This document shows positions 50,290 through 58,841 of a stretch of 59,005 nt of DNA, piece by piece (position 1 is the stretch's first letter; each line of letters begins with the position of its first letter). This DNA comes from Acidobacteriota bacterium (GTDB taxonomy: Bacteria; Acidobacteriota; Vicinamibacteria; Vicinamibacterales; CAVVIG01), in assembly GCA_003222535.1 (NCBI GenBank), contig QHWJ01000346.1, forward strand, positions 1 to 59,005, read 5' to 3'. A model generated the notes under the pieces. It searched no databases. It was not told the origin of the DNA and worked only from the letters and a program-made list of their open reading frames with translations. The translations under genes and the position numbers were made by a program.

Positions 50290-51642
50290 CTATACGCTCG
50301 CGAACGTCTGGTAGAGCAGCCACACGTTGAGCAGGGCGATGATAACCGCAACCGTCCAGGCGAGCACCTTCACCCAGGGCGGGTTCACGAAGGAGCCCAT
50401 CTTGTGCACATCGCCCGTGAACATGACGAGCGGAAACACGGCGAACGGCAACTGAAGGCTCAGAATGACCTGGCTGAGGATCAACAGCGGGCCCGTGCCG
50501 CGTTCGCCGTACACCATCACGACGAGGATCGCTGGGATGATGGCGATGAGCCGCGTGACGAGACGCCGGAGCCACGGGCGGAGCCTGAGGTTGATGAAGC
50601 CTTCCATCACGATCTGGCCCGCCAGCGTACCGGTGAGCGTCGCGTTCTGGCCCGAGCAGAGCAGCGCCACGGCGAACAGCACGCTCGCCATCGTCGTGCC
50701 CAGGAGCGGCGACAGGAGCTTGTAGGCGTCGCCGATGTCGGCGACGTCCTCGTGGCCGGAGCCGTGGAACACGGCCGCGGACATCACCAGAATCGCGGCG
50801 TTGATGAACAGCGCGAACATCAGCGCGACGGCCGAGTCGATCGACGCAAAGCGGATGGCCTCACGGCGGTCTTCGACCGCGTCGCCGTACTTGCGTGTCT
50901 GGACGATCGACGAGTGCAGATACAGGTTGTGCGGCATCACCGTGGCGCCGAGGATGCCGATCGCGATGTAGAGCATGCTTGGATTGCGCAGCACTTCGGC
51001 CTGGGGAATGAACCCGACGGCGATCGCCGTGAAATCGGGCCGCGACAGCCAGATCTCGATGGCGAACGACCCCGCGATGAGAAAGATCAGCGCGATGACG
51101 AGCGCTTCCACGTAGCGGAAGCCGCGACCCTGCAGGAACAGGACGATCAGGACGTCGAACGCGGTGAGAATGACGCCCCAGACGAGCGGAAGATGGAAGA
51201 GCAGGTTCAGTGCGATCGCGGCGCCGACGACTTCGGCCAGGTCGCAGGCGGCGATCGCGATCTCGCAGAACACCCAGAGGACGATCGTGACCGGGCGCGA
51301 GAAGCTGTCGCGGCACGCCTGCGCCAGGTCGCGGCCGCTGGCGATGCCGAGGCGCGCGGCGAGCGCCTGCAGCAGGATGGCCATGAAGTTGGACACCATG
51401 ATCACGCTCAGCAGCGTGTAGCCATAGCGCGCGCCGCCGGCGAGGTCGGTCGCCCAATTTCCCGGGTCCATGTACCCCACCGCGACGAGGTACCCCGGAC
51501 CGGCGAAGGCGAACATTTTGCGCCAGAAGCCGGCCCCTGTGGGTATGCCCACCGAGCCGTGCACTTCGGGGAGGCTCCTGCTGTTCGCAGGCAGCCGCCA
51601 GCCGCGCGCTGGAACCGACGGGATTTCTGGCGATGTAGACAT
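50290..51642 (-). CDS. Nramp-family divalent metal (Mn2+/Fe2+) transporter
   Basis: 450 residues, eleven helices. Metal-binding motifs are [15 protein letters not shown] in helix 1 (DPGN) and [19 protein letters not shown] in helix 6 (MPH). Other family blocks: [20 protein letters not shown] and [35 protein letters not shown]. It imports Mn2+ or Fe2+ with protons through the inner membrane. A palindrome just before the start codon suggests repression by a metal-sensing regulator. Confidence 0.94.
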   Translation of the reverse strand: MSTSPEIPSVPARGWRLPANSRSLPEVHGSVGIPTGAGFWRKMFAFAGPGYLVAVGYMDPGNWATDLAGGARYGYTLLSVIMVSNFMAILLQALAARLGIASGRDLAQACRDSFSRPVTIVLWVFCEIAIAACDLAEVVGAAIALNLLFHLPLVWGVILTAFDVLIVLFLQGRGFRYVEALVIALIFLIAGSFAIEIWLSRPDFTAIAVGFIPQAEVLRNPSMLYIAIGILGATVMPHNLYLHSSIVQTRKYGDAVEDRREAIRFASIDSAVALMFALFINAAILVMSAAVFHGSGHEDVADIGDAYKLLSPLLGTTMASVLFAVALLCSGQNATLTGTLAGQIVMEGFINLRLRPWLRRLVTRLIAIIPAILVVMVYGERGTGPLLILSQVILSLQLPFAVFPLVMFTGDVHKMGSFVNPPWVKVLAWTVAVIIALLNVWLLYQTFASV

Positions 51643-51646
51643 TAAG

Positions 51647-51660
51647 TTTGATTAATCAAA
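51647..51660. promoter_or_regulatory. Palindrome TTTGATTAATCAAA before the Nramp gene
   Basis: A perfect 14-bp palindrome 4 bp upstream of the Nramp start codon, extended by an A-run. It would cover the ribosome-binding/early transcribed region. Similar AT-rich palindromes are the operators of MntR/DtxR-type repressors in front of mntH; no regulator gene is present here. Confidence 0.5.
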
Positions 51661-51717
51661 AAGACCACCATAGCATACGGCCGAGCCGCGTCGCGGTCAA
51701 TGGCTTTTTAAGGTTGA

Positions 51718-52947
51718 CTACGCCCGCGATGCTTCGGGTACTGGCCCCGTATAACGAGCGCGCGGGCGGATCAGCTGACCGGACGCATACTCCTCGATCG
51801 CGTGCGCCATCCAACCTATCGTCCGGCCCAACGCAAACAGCAGCAGTGGCGCCTCGTGGGGCAAGAGGTATGTTCGAGTCACCGCTGCCAACCCGAAATC
51901 GAGGTTCGGAAACTCGTTCAGCAGCTCCGATCCCGCCCTCCACAGATTTCGAATCGGCCGCCATTCCACCTCGTTTCCGGTGGCCTGCGCCAGGCGTAAC
52001 AGCAGGACAGCGCGCGGATCACCCGCTGGGTAGAGGGGATGGCCGAATCCCGGCAGATGCTCTCCGCGGCGCAAACCGTTGGCGACAACAGCTCGTGCCC
52101 TCTTCGGGGTTCCAGACCCCGCGAGAAGCGACAGCACGCGATCCGCTGCTCCCCCGTGTTTGTAACCCTTCAACGTCGCCATGGCGGCCGAGACGACATC
52201 GTAAGGCGAAGCGCCGGCCGAGGCGGCGCACCTGGCGGTGAACGCCGAGACGTTCAGTTCGTGGTCCGCGCAGAGGACCAGCGCCGTTCGAATCACGTCG
52301 CCGACCCCGTCCGTCTTCGGCGCCCACGCGGCTTGCAGCGCCCGGTGAAGGGGCTCCCGCCGCCGGCGCCCGTGCCGCGTGATGACCTTGGTCAACAAGC
52401 GGATGATGCGGGCGGCTGTCTGTCGAACCGCGGCCGGCCGTAGATCGCAGGACGCCGCATCCAGTGCTGCGGCGACACACAGAGCGATCTGAAGCCGGGT
52501 GAACGGATCCTTCGTGCACGTCCGAAGCTGTGCCAGCTGACGAGGAGACAGAGCACAGGGCTGCTCGAACAGCTGCTCCCGTTCCGTGTCGTCCGCCGCC
52601 CACAACAGCGCCGCAACGTGCTCCACACTCGCGGTACCCGCGAGCTGTACCGCATCGCGGCCGCGATAGTAAAACCTGCCGTCGTGAATGAGCGTCAGAC
52701 CCGAATCAAGCACCGGGCCGCCCCAATGGAGTCCGCGCGCGGCGGCGGCGTTCGGATCCCGCCGCGCCTCCTTCCGTTGCTGCAGGCGTTCGAGGTCCTC
52801 CCGGTAGTAGCGACGTTCCCTCGGCCGGCCGGGGATCGCTTCCGACCGCAATTGGCCGCGGCTCGCGTACGCGTACAGCGTCGCCCGCGTGACGCCGAGA
52901 GCGTCCGCCGCCTGCGTTGCGGTCAGGTAATGCGATCCTGCCGGCAT
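51718..52947 (-). CDS. Citrate synthase-like protein with N-terminal MerR-type DNA-binding domain
   Basis: 409 residues. Residues ~6-60 are a MerR/excisionase-like HTH (YLTATQAADALGVTRATLYAYASRGQLRSEAIPGRPRERRYYREDLERL). A citrate synthase fold follows: CADHELNVSAFTARCAAS (first catalytic His), HLPGFGHPLYPAGDPRA (second His) and FPNLDFGLAAVT (Asp). The active-site residues are kept, so it may be both enzyme and regulator, or a citrate/acyl-CoA sensing repressor. Transcribed away from the second citrate synthase gene with a 58-bp shared control region. Confidence 0.88.
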   Translation of the reverse strand: MPAGSHYLTATQAADALGVTRATLYAYASRGQLRSEAIPGRPRERRYYREDLERLQQRKEARRDPNAAAARGLHWGGPVLDSGLTLIHDGRFYYRGRDAVQLAGTASVEHVAALLWAADDTEREQLFEQPCALSPRQLAQLRTCTKDPFTRLQIALCVAAALDAASCDLRPAAVRQTAARIIRLLTKVITRHGRRRREPLHRALQAAWAPKTDGVGDVIRTALVLCADHELNVSAFTARCAASAGASPYDVVSAAMATLKGYKHGGAADRVLSLLAGSGTPKRARAVVANGLRRGEHLPGFGHPLYPAGDPRAVLLLRLAQATGNEVEWRPIRNLWRAGSELLNEFPNLDFGLAAVTRTYLLPHEAPLLLFALGRTIGWMAHAIEEYASGQLIRPRARYTGPVPEASRA

Positions 52948-52950
52948 TTT

Positions 52951-52981
52951 AGATTGATTCTACAATCAATATTGACAATCT
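52951..52981. promoter_or_regulatory. Nested inverted repeats in the divergent citrate synthase promoter
   Basis: ATTGATT (52953-52959), CTAC, AATCAAT (52964-52970) is a perfect 7-bp inverted repeat. An outer pair AGATTG (52951-52956) / CAATCT (52976-52981) and a CAATATTG palindrome (52967-52974) overlap it. This is the natural target for the MerR-type domain encoded next door. Confidence 0.6.
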
Positions 52982-53000
52982 GAGAGGGTGTGTCAACTAT
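52972..53000 (+). promoter_or_regulatory. Candidate sigma-70-type promoter for the second citrate synthase
   Basis: TTGACA (52972-52977), 17-bp spacer, AACTAT (52995-53000). Transcription would begin close to the ATG at 53006, giving a leaderless or nearly leaderless mRNA. The -35 box overlaps the inverted repeats, so a bound regulator would block it. Confidence 0.4.
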
Positions 53001-53005
53001 CAAGG

Positions 53006-54130
53006 ATGGCCGAGGGTTTGGACGGAGTCGTCGCCACCGCGACCCGACTCAGCGATGTCGATGGGGAGGCGGGCCGGCTGACCATCGCGGGGTACGCCGT
53101 CGAAGATCTGGCGCCGTACGCCAGTTTCGAGGAAGTGGCGTACCTCCTTCTGCAGGGCCGCCTGCCCGAACCATCCGAGCACGTTCGGTTCATGCAGGAT
53201 CTGGCCGGACGGCGGGCGCTCTCCCGCGCCGCCCTTGCCATCGTCCACGAGGCCGCCGCGGCGAAGGTGCCGCCGATGGATGCGTTGCGAATGGCGGTAC
53301 CCATTCTCAGCCTCGGCCGCGAGGAGAACCCCGTGGACGACGCGATGACGGCAATCGCGTCCTTTCCGACGATCGTGGGGACGTATTGGCGGGTTCTCAA
53401 CGGTCGAGGGCCGGTCCCGGTCCGTTCCGATCTCCCGCACGCGGCCCATTACCTTCATCAATTGTTCGGCGCCGAGCCGTCAGCCGACCGGGCACGCGCG
53501 CTGGAAACCTACCTCAACACCGTCTGCGATCACGGTCTCAACGCCTCCACATTTGCAGCGCGCGTGATCGTCTCGACGCGATCCGACGTCATCTCGGGGG
53601 TCACGGGCGCAGTCGGCGCGCTCAAGGGTCCCCTGCATGGCGGCGCACCCGGGCCCGCGCTCGACATGGTGTTTGAAATCGGCGCGCCCGAGCGCGCGGA
53701 AGGCTTCATCCGCCTCAAACTGGATCGGGGCGAGCGCCTGATGGGATTCGGCCATCGCATCTACAGGGTCCGTGACCCCCGTGCCGATGTTCTTGGCCAG
53801 GCCGCCGAGCGCTTCTATGCGAGCGGGGGCGATCAGCGCCTCTACGACCTCGCGCGGAAGGTCGAGACCACCGCGCTTGGTCTGCTCCGCGAACGCAAGC
53901 CGGAGCGTCGAATCGATACCAATGTCGAGTTCTACACGGCGCTCCTGCTGCATGGTCTGGGACTGCCGTCCGACTTGTTCACGCCGACGTTCGCCGTCGG
54001 TCGCGTCCTCGGCTGGTCCGCACATTGCCTGGAACAACTTCGCGACGGAAGGTTGATCCGACCGCAGTCGGCCTATATCGGCCCGACAGATCGTCATTTT
54101 GATCGTGGTCACACCCGCGCGTCGATCTGA
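53006..54130 (+). CDS. Citrate synthase / 2-methylcitrate synthase family enzyme
   Basis: 374 residues from the ATG at 53006; GTG at 52988 is an alternative, and neither has a good Shine-Dalgarno. Start LDGVVATATRLSDVDGEAGRLTIAGYAVEDLA is the typical bacterial citrate synthase opening. Catalytic His residues lie in CDHGLNASTFAARVIVSTRSD and LMGFGHRIYRVRDPRAD. At the Asp position the sequence reads DTNVEFYTALLL, Glu instead of Asp, as in some CitA-type homologues. Condenses acetyl-CoA (or propionyl-CoA) with oxaloacetate. Confidence 0.9.
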   Translation: MAEGLDGVVATATRLSDVDGEAGRLTIAGYAVEDLAPYASFEEVAYLLLQGRLPEPSEHVRFMQDLAGRRALSRAALAIVHEAAAAKVPPMDALRMAVPILSLGREENPVDDAMTAIASFPTIVGTYWRVLNGRGPVPVRSDLPHAAHYLHQLFGAEPSADRARALETYLNTVCDHGLNASTFAARVIVSTRSDVISGVTGAVGALKGPLHGGAPGPALDMVFEIGAPERAEGFIRLKLDRGERLMGFGHRIYRVRDPRADVLGQAAERFYASGGDQRLYDLARKVETTALGLLRERKPERRIDTNVEFYTALLLHGLGLPSDLFTPTFAVGRVLGWSAHCLEQLRDGRLIRPQSAYIGPTDRHFDRGHTRASI

Positions 54131-54474
54131 CGGGGCGTTATCCTCCAGGAGCGCGAGGCTTTCAGCCGAGCGAACGACTCAGGGCAGGTCGGTGCGCCGT
54201 GACTGGTTCCCGAGCCGCTCGCGCAGCTCGGTGGTGTCGCAGACTGGTCGAGCGAGCAACATGCAGATCGGTATGTCTGAAATCCCCTACAACCAGAATT
54301 GGTCGTTCGTTATTCCGAAACGCCGAAGACAAGCCCGGAGAGTGCCCATTTTTACATCGTCCCCTTCGTTATGGCATTTGATCGGGTACGGTCGAGTTCT
54401 GCCGGTGATTGGATCGATCTGGACAAACAAAAATCGCTGATCGCTCTTGCTGGCCTGGAGCGATAATCGGCGGC
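54131..54474. other. Gene-free spacer before the ADOP permease
   Basis: 344 bp. It contains the 25-bp repeat at 54148-54172 close to the citrate synthase stop. AT-richer sequence at 54290-54440 may hold the permease promoter; no convincing -35/-10 pair could be fixed. Confidence 0.4.
54148..54172. repeat. 25-bp GGAGCGCGA...CAGCCGAGCG repeat (second copy)
   Basis: Same 25-mer type as 45457-45481 with the GGCTTTCAGCC core of 38544-38562. Begins 17 bp after the citrate synthase stop. Confidence 0.65.
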
Positions 54475-56907
54475 GTGAATGCCCTGACTTGCGCATGCCG
54501 TCAGCTGCGCAGCAGTCCCGCATTCGCGCTCGCCGCCATCGGGTCACTCGCCCTCGGCATCGGCGCGAACACGGCCATTTTCTCGCTGGCGAACGTGCTC
54601 TTCCGGCCCGTAGCCGTGCGCGAGCCATCCACCTTGGTGCGCATTGCGACGGTCGGCGTCGACGGCCGTCCGGGCGGGGTTCTTGGCCCGGCCGTCGACC
54701 TGATTCGGGAGGAGCGTCTCTTCGACCGCGTCTGTGGGCTCTTGGCGCCTGGGGCCACGGTTGACATCAACGGCCATGTGGCACCGGTCAACACACATAC
54801 GTTCACGGGTGACTGTTTCGCGACGCTTGGGGTGAGGGCGGCGCTCGGCCGCCTGCTCACAGCCGACGATGATCGGCCCGGCGCGGCAAACGTCGTCGTG
54901 CTCTCGTACGACGCCTGGAGGCAACATTTCGGCGGCAGTCCACTCGTGCTGGGAACAACGATCAATATCGAAGGCGCCACGTTCACTGTCGTCGGCGTGA
55001 CTGAGTCCAGCTTCACCGGTCTGCAAATCGGTTTTCCGACACAGCTCTTCTGGGCGTTCAGCGATCGCGTCAATCTCGGTGCCGGCATCCCACGCCGATC
55101 GCTCTTGCCGATGGAAGTCTTCGCGCGGCTGAAACCGGGCGGCGCTGTCGAAGCGGCGACGGCCAGGTTGCAGGCCCTGTGGCCGCAAGTCCGCGAAGCA
55201 TCAGTTCCGCCGCAGTACGTGGGAGTGCAGCGAGCACGCTACCTGCAACGTCGAATACTGGTTGCCAGCGGCTCGACTGGGCTCGACTATGTACTTCGGC
55301 CGAGATTTCAGACGCCACTCGTCGTGCTGCTTGCGGTTTGTGGCGTCGTATTGCTGGTCATGTCCGTCAACGTCGCAAGTCTGTTGCTTGCACGCGCCGC
55401 TCGCCGACGCCGCGGAGTTCTGGTCCGCTACGCGCTCGGCGCCTCACGCTGGCGATTGATTCAGGATTCACTCGCGGAAAGCGGGCTGCTACTCGCGGGT
55501 GGGTTTATCGGCGCGATGATGTTGTCGTACTGGGTAGACAAGGTTCTCGTCTCGCTGTACAGCGGCACGATGGTTGGGCGTACGATCGATGTCGCACCAG
55601 ACGGTCGCGTGCTCGCATTTACCGTGGTGCTGTCCGCGATCGCCTTCGTGGTCTTCGCCGTTGCGCCGGCGTTCAAAGTGAGTGGAGTGGACGGGGCGGC
55701 ACCGAACGCAGCATCAACGCGCCTGATCGGCGATCGTCGTCGGCTCGGGAAGGCGGCGATTGTGGCGCAGGCCACGCTGACGATCGTCCTCGTCTCCCTT
55801 GGCAGCTTGTTCGTTGGCTTGTTGAAGGAGCTCCGAGCGACGCCACTGGGTGTTGCGGTCGATCATGGCATCGGCCTGCAACTGGCTGCTGTTCCAGGCG
55901 GATACCAACGCGGCTTTTCCGGTTCAACCTACTATCGCGCTCTCCTCGAGGGCGTGGCGTCGCTGCCAGGCGTACAGTCGTCCGCGCTGTCACACCCGTT
56001 TCCCCTGGGAGGAGCGCTCAGCGCCGTCCGAACTGGCGTCGTCGGCTCGGATCGAGAGATCGACGTCGAACAGGTTTTGGTGACCGACACCATCTTTGCG
56101 ACGATGCAGATTCCGTTCGTTCTCGGTGCGTCCTTTGATCGTGGCGACGACCCGAACGGAGCTCGCACGGGAGTCGTCAGTGAGTCGGTCGCTCGTGCGT
56201 TGTTCGGGTCTGCGTCCCCGATTGGTCGATCGATTCACGTCGGGGTCAATCCGCTGAATCAGGCGGTGCGCATCGTCGGCGTTGTTCGCGACGCCAGGAT
56301 CAAGGGGGTGCGGCAAGAGAACCCGAGCGTCGTGTACTTGAACTATTGGCAGTCCGATAACGCGGCCCAGGGATATCCGAGCCTCGTCGTGCGAACGGAC
56401 GGCGACCCTGCGCAGTTGGCGTTGGCCCTCGAGGCGGTCGTGCGTAGAGCCGGTCGTGAATACCCGGTCGGAATTCGTACGCTCACCGACATCGTGGACA
56501 TGTCGCTGACCGCCGAACGGCTTTTGGCATTGCTGTCGACAGCCTTCGCACTGCTAGGGCTCACCATTGCCGCGATCGGCGTGTACGGTCTTCTGAGCTT
56601 TTCGGTCGCGCAGCGGACAGGCGAAATCGGTATCCGGATGGCGCTCGGCGCGAACCGACAGCAGATCGTGTGGCTTGTATTGCAGGATATGCTGACGCTC
56701 GTCGCAATTGGGATCGTGGTAGGCGCGCCAGCGGCCTGGGCGGCCCAGAAGACCGCTGCGAGGTTGGTGTATGGCGTCGGATCGTTTGGAATCGCGTCGA
56801 TCGGCATCGCCGTCGCACTCCTGTTTGTCGTGGCCGGCGCGGCCGTCTGGTTTCCTGTGCGCCGCGCGGCGGCGGTGGATCCGATGCAGGCGCTACGGCG
56901 CGAGTAG
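54475..56907 (+). CDS. ADOP-type FtsX/MacB-like ABC transporter permease
   Basis: 810 residues from a GTG at 54475 (VNALTCACRQLRSSPAFALAAIGSLALGIGANTAIFSLANVLFRP, the usual opening of this family); the frame is open from 54409. Two MacB periplasmic-core domains and two FtsX domains alternate. The first FtsX domain starts TPLVVLLAVCGVVLLVMSVNVASLLLARAARRRRGVLVRYALGASRWRL. The second ends VAQRTGEIGIRMALGANRQQIVWLVLQDM... and closes with RRAAAVDPMQALR. Such duplicated orphan permeases are abundant in Acidobacteriota and usually lack a neighbouring ATPase, as here. The substrate is unknown. Confidence 0.9.
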   Translation: MNALTCACRQLRSSPAFALAAIGSLALGIGANTAIFSLANVLFRPVAVREPSTLVRIATVGVDGRPGGVLGPAVDLIREERLFDRVCGLLAPGATVDINGHVAPVNTHTFTGDCFATLGVRAALGRLLTADDDRPGAANVVVLSYDAWRQHFGGSPLVLGTTINIEGATFTVVGVTESSFTGLQIGFPTQLFWAFSDRVNLGAGIPRRSLLPMEVFARLKPGGAVEAATARLQALWPQVREASVPPQYVGVQRARYLQRRILVASGSTGLDYVLRPRFQTPLVVLLAVCGVVLLVMSVNVASLLLARAARRRRGVLVRYALGASRWRLIQDSLAESGLLLAGGFIGAMMLSYWVDKVLVSLYSGTMVGRTIDVAPDGRVLAFTVVLSAIAFVVFAVAPAFKVSGVDGAAPNAASTRLIGDRRRLGKAAIVAQATLTIVLVSLGSLFVGLLKELRATPLGVAVDHGIGLQLAAVPGGYQRGFSGSTYYRALLEGVASLPGVQSSALSHPFPLGGALSAVRTGVVGSDREIDVEQVLVTDTIFATMQIPFVLGASFDRGDDPNGARTGVVSESVARALFGSASPIGRSIHVGVNPLNQAVRIVGVVRDARIKGVRQENPSVVYLNYWQSDNAAQGYPSLVVRTDGDPAQLALALEAVVRRAGREYPVGIRTLTDIVDMSLTAERLLALLSTAFALLGLTIAAIGVYGLLSFSVAQRTGEIGIRMALGANRQQIVWLVLQDMLTLVAIGIVVGAPAAWAAQKTAARLVYGVGSFGIASIGIAVALLFVVAGAAVWFPVRRAAAVDPMQALRRE

Positions 56908-57066
56908 GCGTTGCGGCGATTTGAATGAGCCGCTCGCGCGACGCCGCCTTTGGATCCACAAATATCCTATTTGGGCGGCACACTTCCGTTCTGGTTCATC
57001 CGATCGATTGGTGCCGACGCCCCAGGCGGTCCTGGATCAAGCATCAGGCACTCTGAAGGGATCACC

Positions 57067-58194
57067 ATGGAAATCCCATCTGAGACTCTCCGCGCTCGAA
57101 TCGTGAACGTGTTTCGTCCACTTCTGATTTGGCTCGTGATTGTGCTACCTGTTGCCGTCGGCTCCGCCCAACGAGCCGTCGCGCCGAAGCCGGCCGCGTT
57201 TGCGGCGCAAGGCGCCGTCACGGCCAGGGTGGTCGCGGCCGCCAATCGGTTCCTCGCGACGCTCGGCGACGCGGAGCGGGCCAGGTGCACGTTCGGCTTC
57301 ACCAGCAGTCAGCGGACTGGCTGGTCCAACCTTCCCACCGGGATTTTTCAGCGGAATGGCTTGCGGCTCGGCGACATGACGTCGCGGCAGCGCGACGCGG
57401 CCCTCGCGCTGGTGGCCGCGGCGTTGAGCCGGGAGGGGTACCAGAAAGTCACCGACATCATGAACGGTGATGAGGTGCTGAGGAGCGCCGGAGGCGGGCG
57501 GACTGGCGGTCGCCAGGGGGCCACCGCGCCTGGCGGGGCTGGCGCACGCGGCGGCGGCGTTCGCTTTGGCCTCGACGAATACTACATCGCGCTCCTCGGC
57601 CCGCCGTCAGCAACCGCCCCGTGGATGATTCAATTCGGCGGGCATCATCTCGCCATCAACGTCACCGTTGTCGGCCCGAACAACGTGATGACGCCGAGCC
57701 TGCCGGCAGCCCAGCCGGCGAAGTACACCTTGAACGGCCAGACGATACGGCCCCTCGGCCACGAAAACGACAAGGGCTTTGCGCTCATCAACGCGTTGAA
57801 TCCCGCGCAACAGAAGCAAGCCATCCTGAACTATGAGGTGAGAGACCTGGTGCTCGGGCCTGGCGCCGACGGGAAAGTGATCCAGCCTGAAGGCATCCTG
57901 GCATCCGCGCTGGACGCTGTCCAGCAGGGTCTGCTGCTCGACGTCGTGCACGAGTGGGTCGGCATCCTCAACGACGAGGCGGCCGCGGCGAAGATGGCGG
58001 AAATCAAAGCCAACCTGCCGCGAACCTGGTTCGCCTGGAGCGGAGCCACGAAGAACGGCGGTCTGGCGTACTACCGCATTCAGGGTCCGACGGTCGTCAT
58101 CGAATACGCCCCGCAGCAGGGCGACCTCGACCACATCCACACCATCTACCGCGACCCGACCAACGATTACGGCGCGAGACTGGTCGTCCCATGA
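57067..58194 (+). CDS. Exported DUF3500 protein
   Basis: 375 residues. The ATG at 57067 has GAAGGG 6-11 bp upstream. Signal segment VFRPLLIWLVIVLPVAVGSAQ. The DUF3500 region includes RCTFGFTSSQRTGWSNLPTGIFQRNGLRLGDMTSRQRDAALAL, YYIALLGPPSATAPWMIQFGGHHLAINVTVVG and the C-terminal IEYAPQQGDLDHIHTIYRDPTNDYG. A Gly-rich linker lies near residues 138-165. Conserved His residues (GGHHLAIN, DHIHTIYRD) suggest metal binding, but no activity is known. Its stop overlaps the next gene by 3 bp. Confidence 0.88.
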   Translation: MEIPSETLRARIVNVFRPLLIWLVIVLPVAVGSAQRAVAPKPAAFAAQGAVTARVVAAANRFLATLGDAERARCTFGFTSSQRTGWSNLPTGIFQRNGLRLGDMTSRQRDAALALVAAALSREGYQKVTDIMNGDEVLRSAGGGRTGGRQGATAPGGAGARGGGVRFGLDEYYIALLGPPSATAPWMIQFGGHHLAINVTVVGPNNVMTPSLPAAQPAKYTLNGQTIRPLGHENDKGFALINALNPAQQKQAILNYEVRDLVLGPGADGKVIQPEGILASALDAVQQGLLLDVVHEWVGILNDEAAAAKMAEIKANLPRTWFAWSGATKNGGLAYYRIQGPTVVIEYAPQQGDLDHIHTIYRDPTNDYGARLVVP

Positions 58195-58841
58195 ATGTGC
58201 GCAGACCGTTGGTGTGGTTCGCAGTCCTGGGCGTCTGGCTGGCGACTCCCGCGCCGGCCGGCGCGCATCGGCTCGACGAGTACCTCCAGGCGACGCGGCT
58301 CTCCATAGACGACGAGCGTGTGCGTCTGGAGATCGATCTCACGGCCGGCGTAGCCGTGGCACGGGAGGTATTTGCCTGGATTGATACGAACCGCGACGGT
58401 CAGATCTCGAACGCTGAAGGCGACGCCTATGCGCGGCAGGTGCTGCGCTCTGTCCTGCTGTCAGTTGACGGTCAGCCCGCGTCCATCACCTTGACGGAGA
58501 TCCGCTACCCACAATTCCGCGAGATGAGCCTCGGCGCGGGGACCATCCAGATGCGCGCAACCGCCAACGTTTCGGCCACAGGTGCCGGGCGTCATCAACT
58601 CTCTTATTTCAACACTCACCGGTCGGAGTGGAGCGTCTACCTCGTGAACGCGCTGGTCCCGACCGATCCCCGCATTCGGATCGCAGGTCAGCAGCGCGAT
58701 CGTGCGCAGCATGGACTGACGCTGGATTACACCGTGAGAGGCCGGGCACCGTGGGCTCGGACCTGGTCGCTGCTCACTCTGTTGGCGATGGCGGGAGCTC
58801 TGAGCATTACGAGGTGGCCACGCGCAGGCGCACGGGCGTAG
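58191..58841 (+). CDS. Secreted protein with an EF-hand-like loop
   Basis: 216 residues, start overlapping the DUF3500 stop (ATGA). Signal peptide PLVWFAVLGVWLATPAPAGAH, then HRLDEYLQATRLSIDDERVRLEIDLTAGVAVAREVFAWIDTNRDGQISNAEGDAYA with one calcium-binding-type loop (DTNRDGQISNAE). A C-terminal hydrophobic segment (TWSLLTLLAMAGALSIT) may anchor it. Such proteins are often encoded with DUF3500 and HupE-like genes. Function unknown. Confidence 0.8.
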   Translation: MNVRRPLVWFAVLGVWLATPAPAGAHRLDEYLQATRLSIDDERVRLEIDLTAGVAVAREVFAWIDTNRDGQISNAEGDAYARQVLRSVLLSVDGQPASITLTEIRYPQFREMSLGAGTIQMRATANVSATGAGRHQLSYFNTHRSEWSVYLVNALVPTDPRIRIAGQQRDRAQHGLTLDYTVRGRAPWARTWSLLTLLAMAGALSITRWPRAGARA

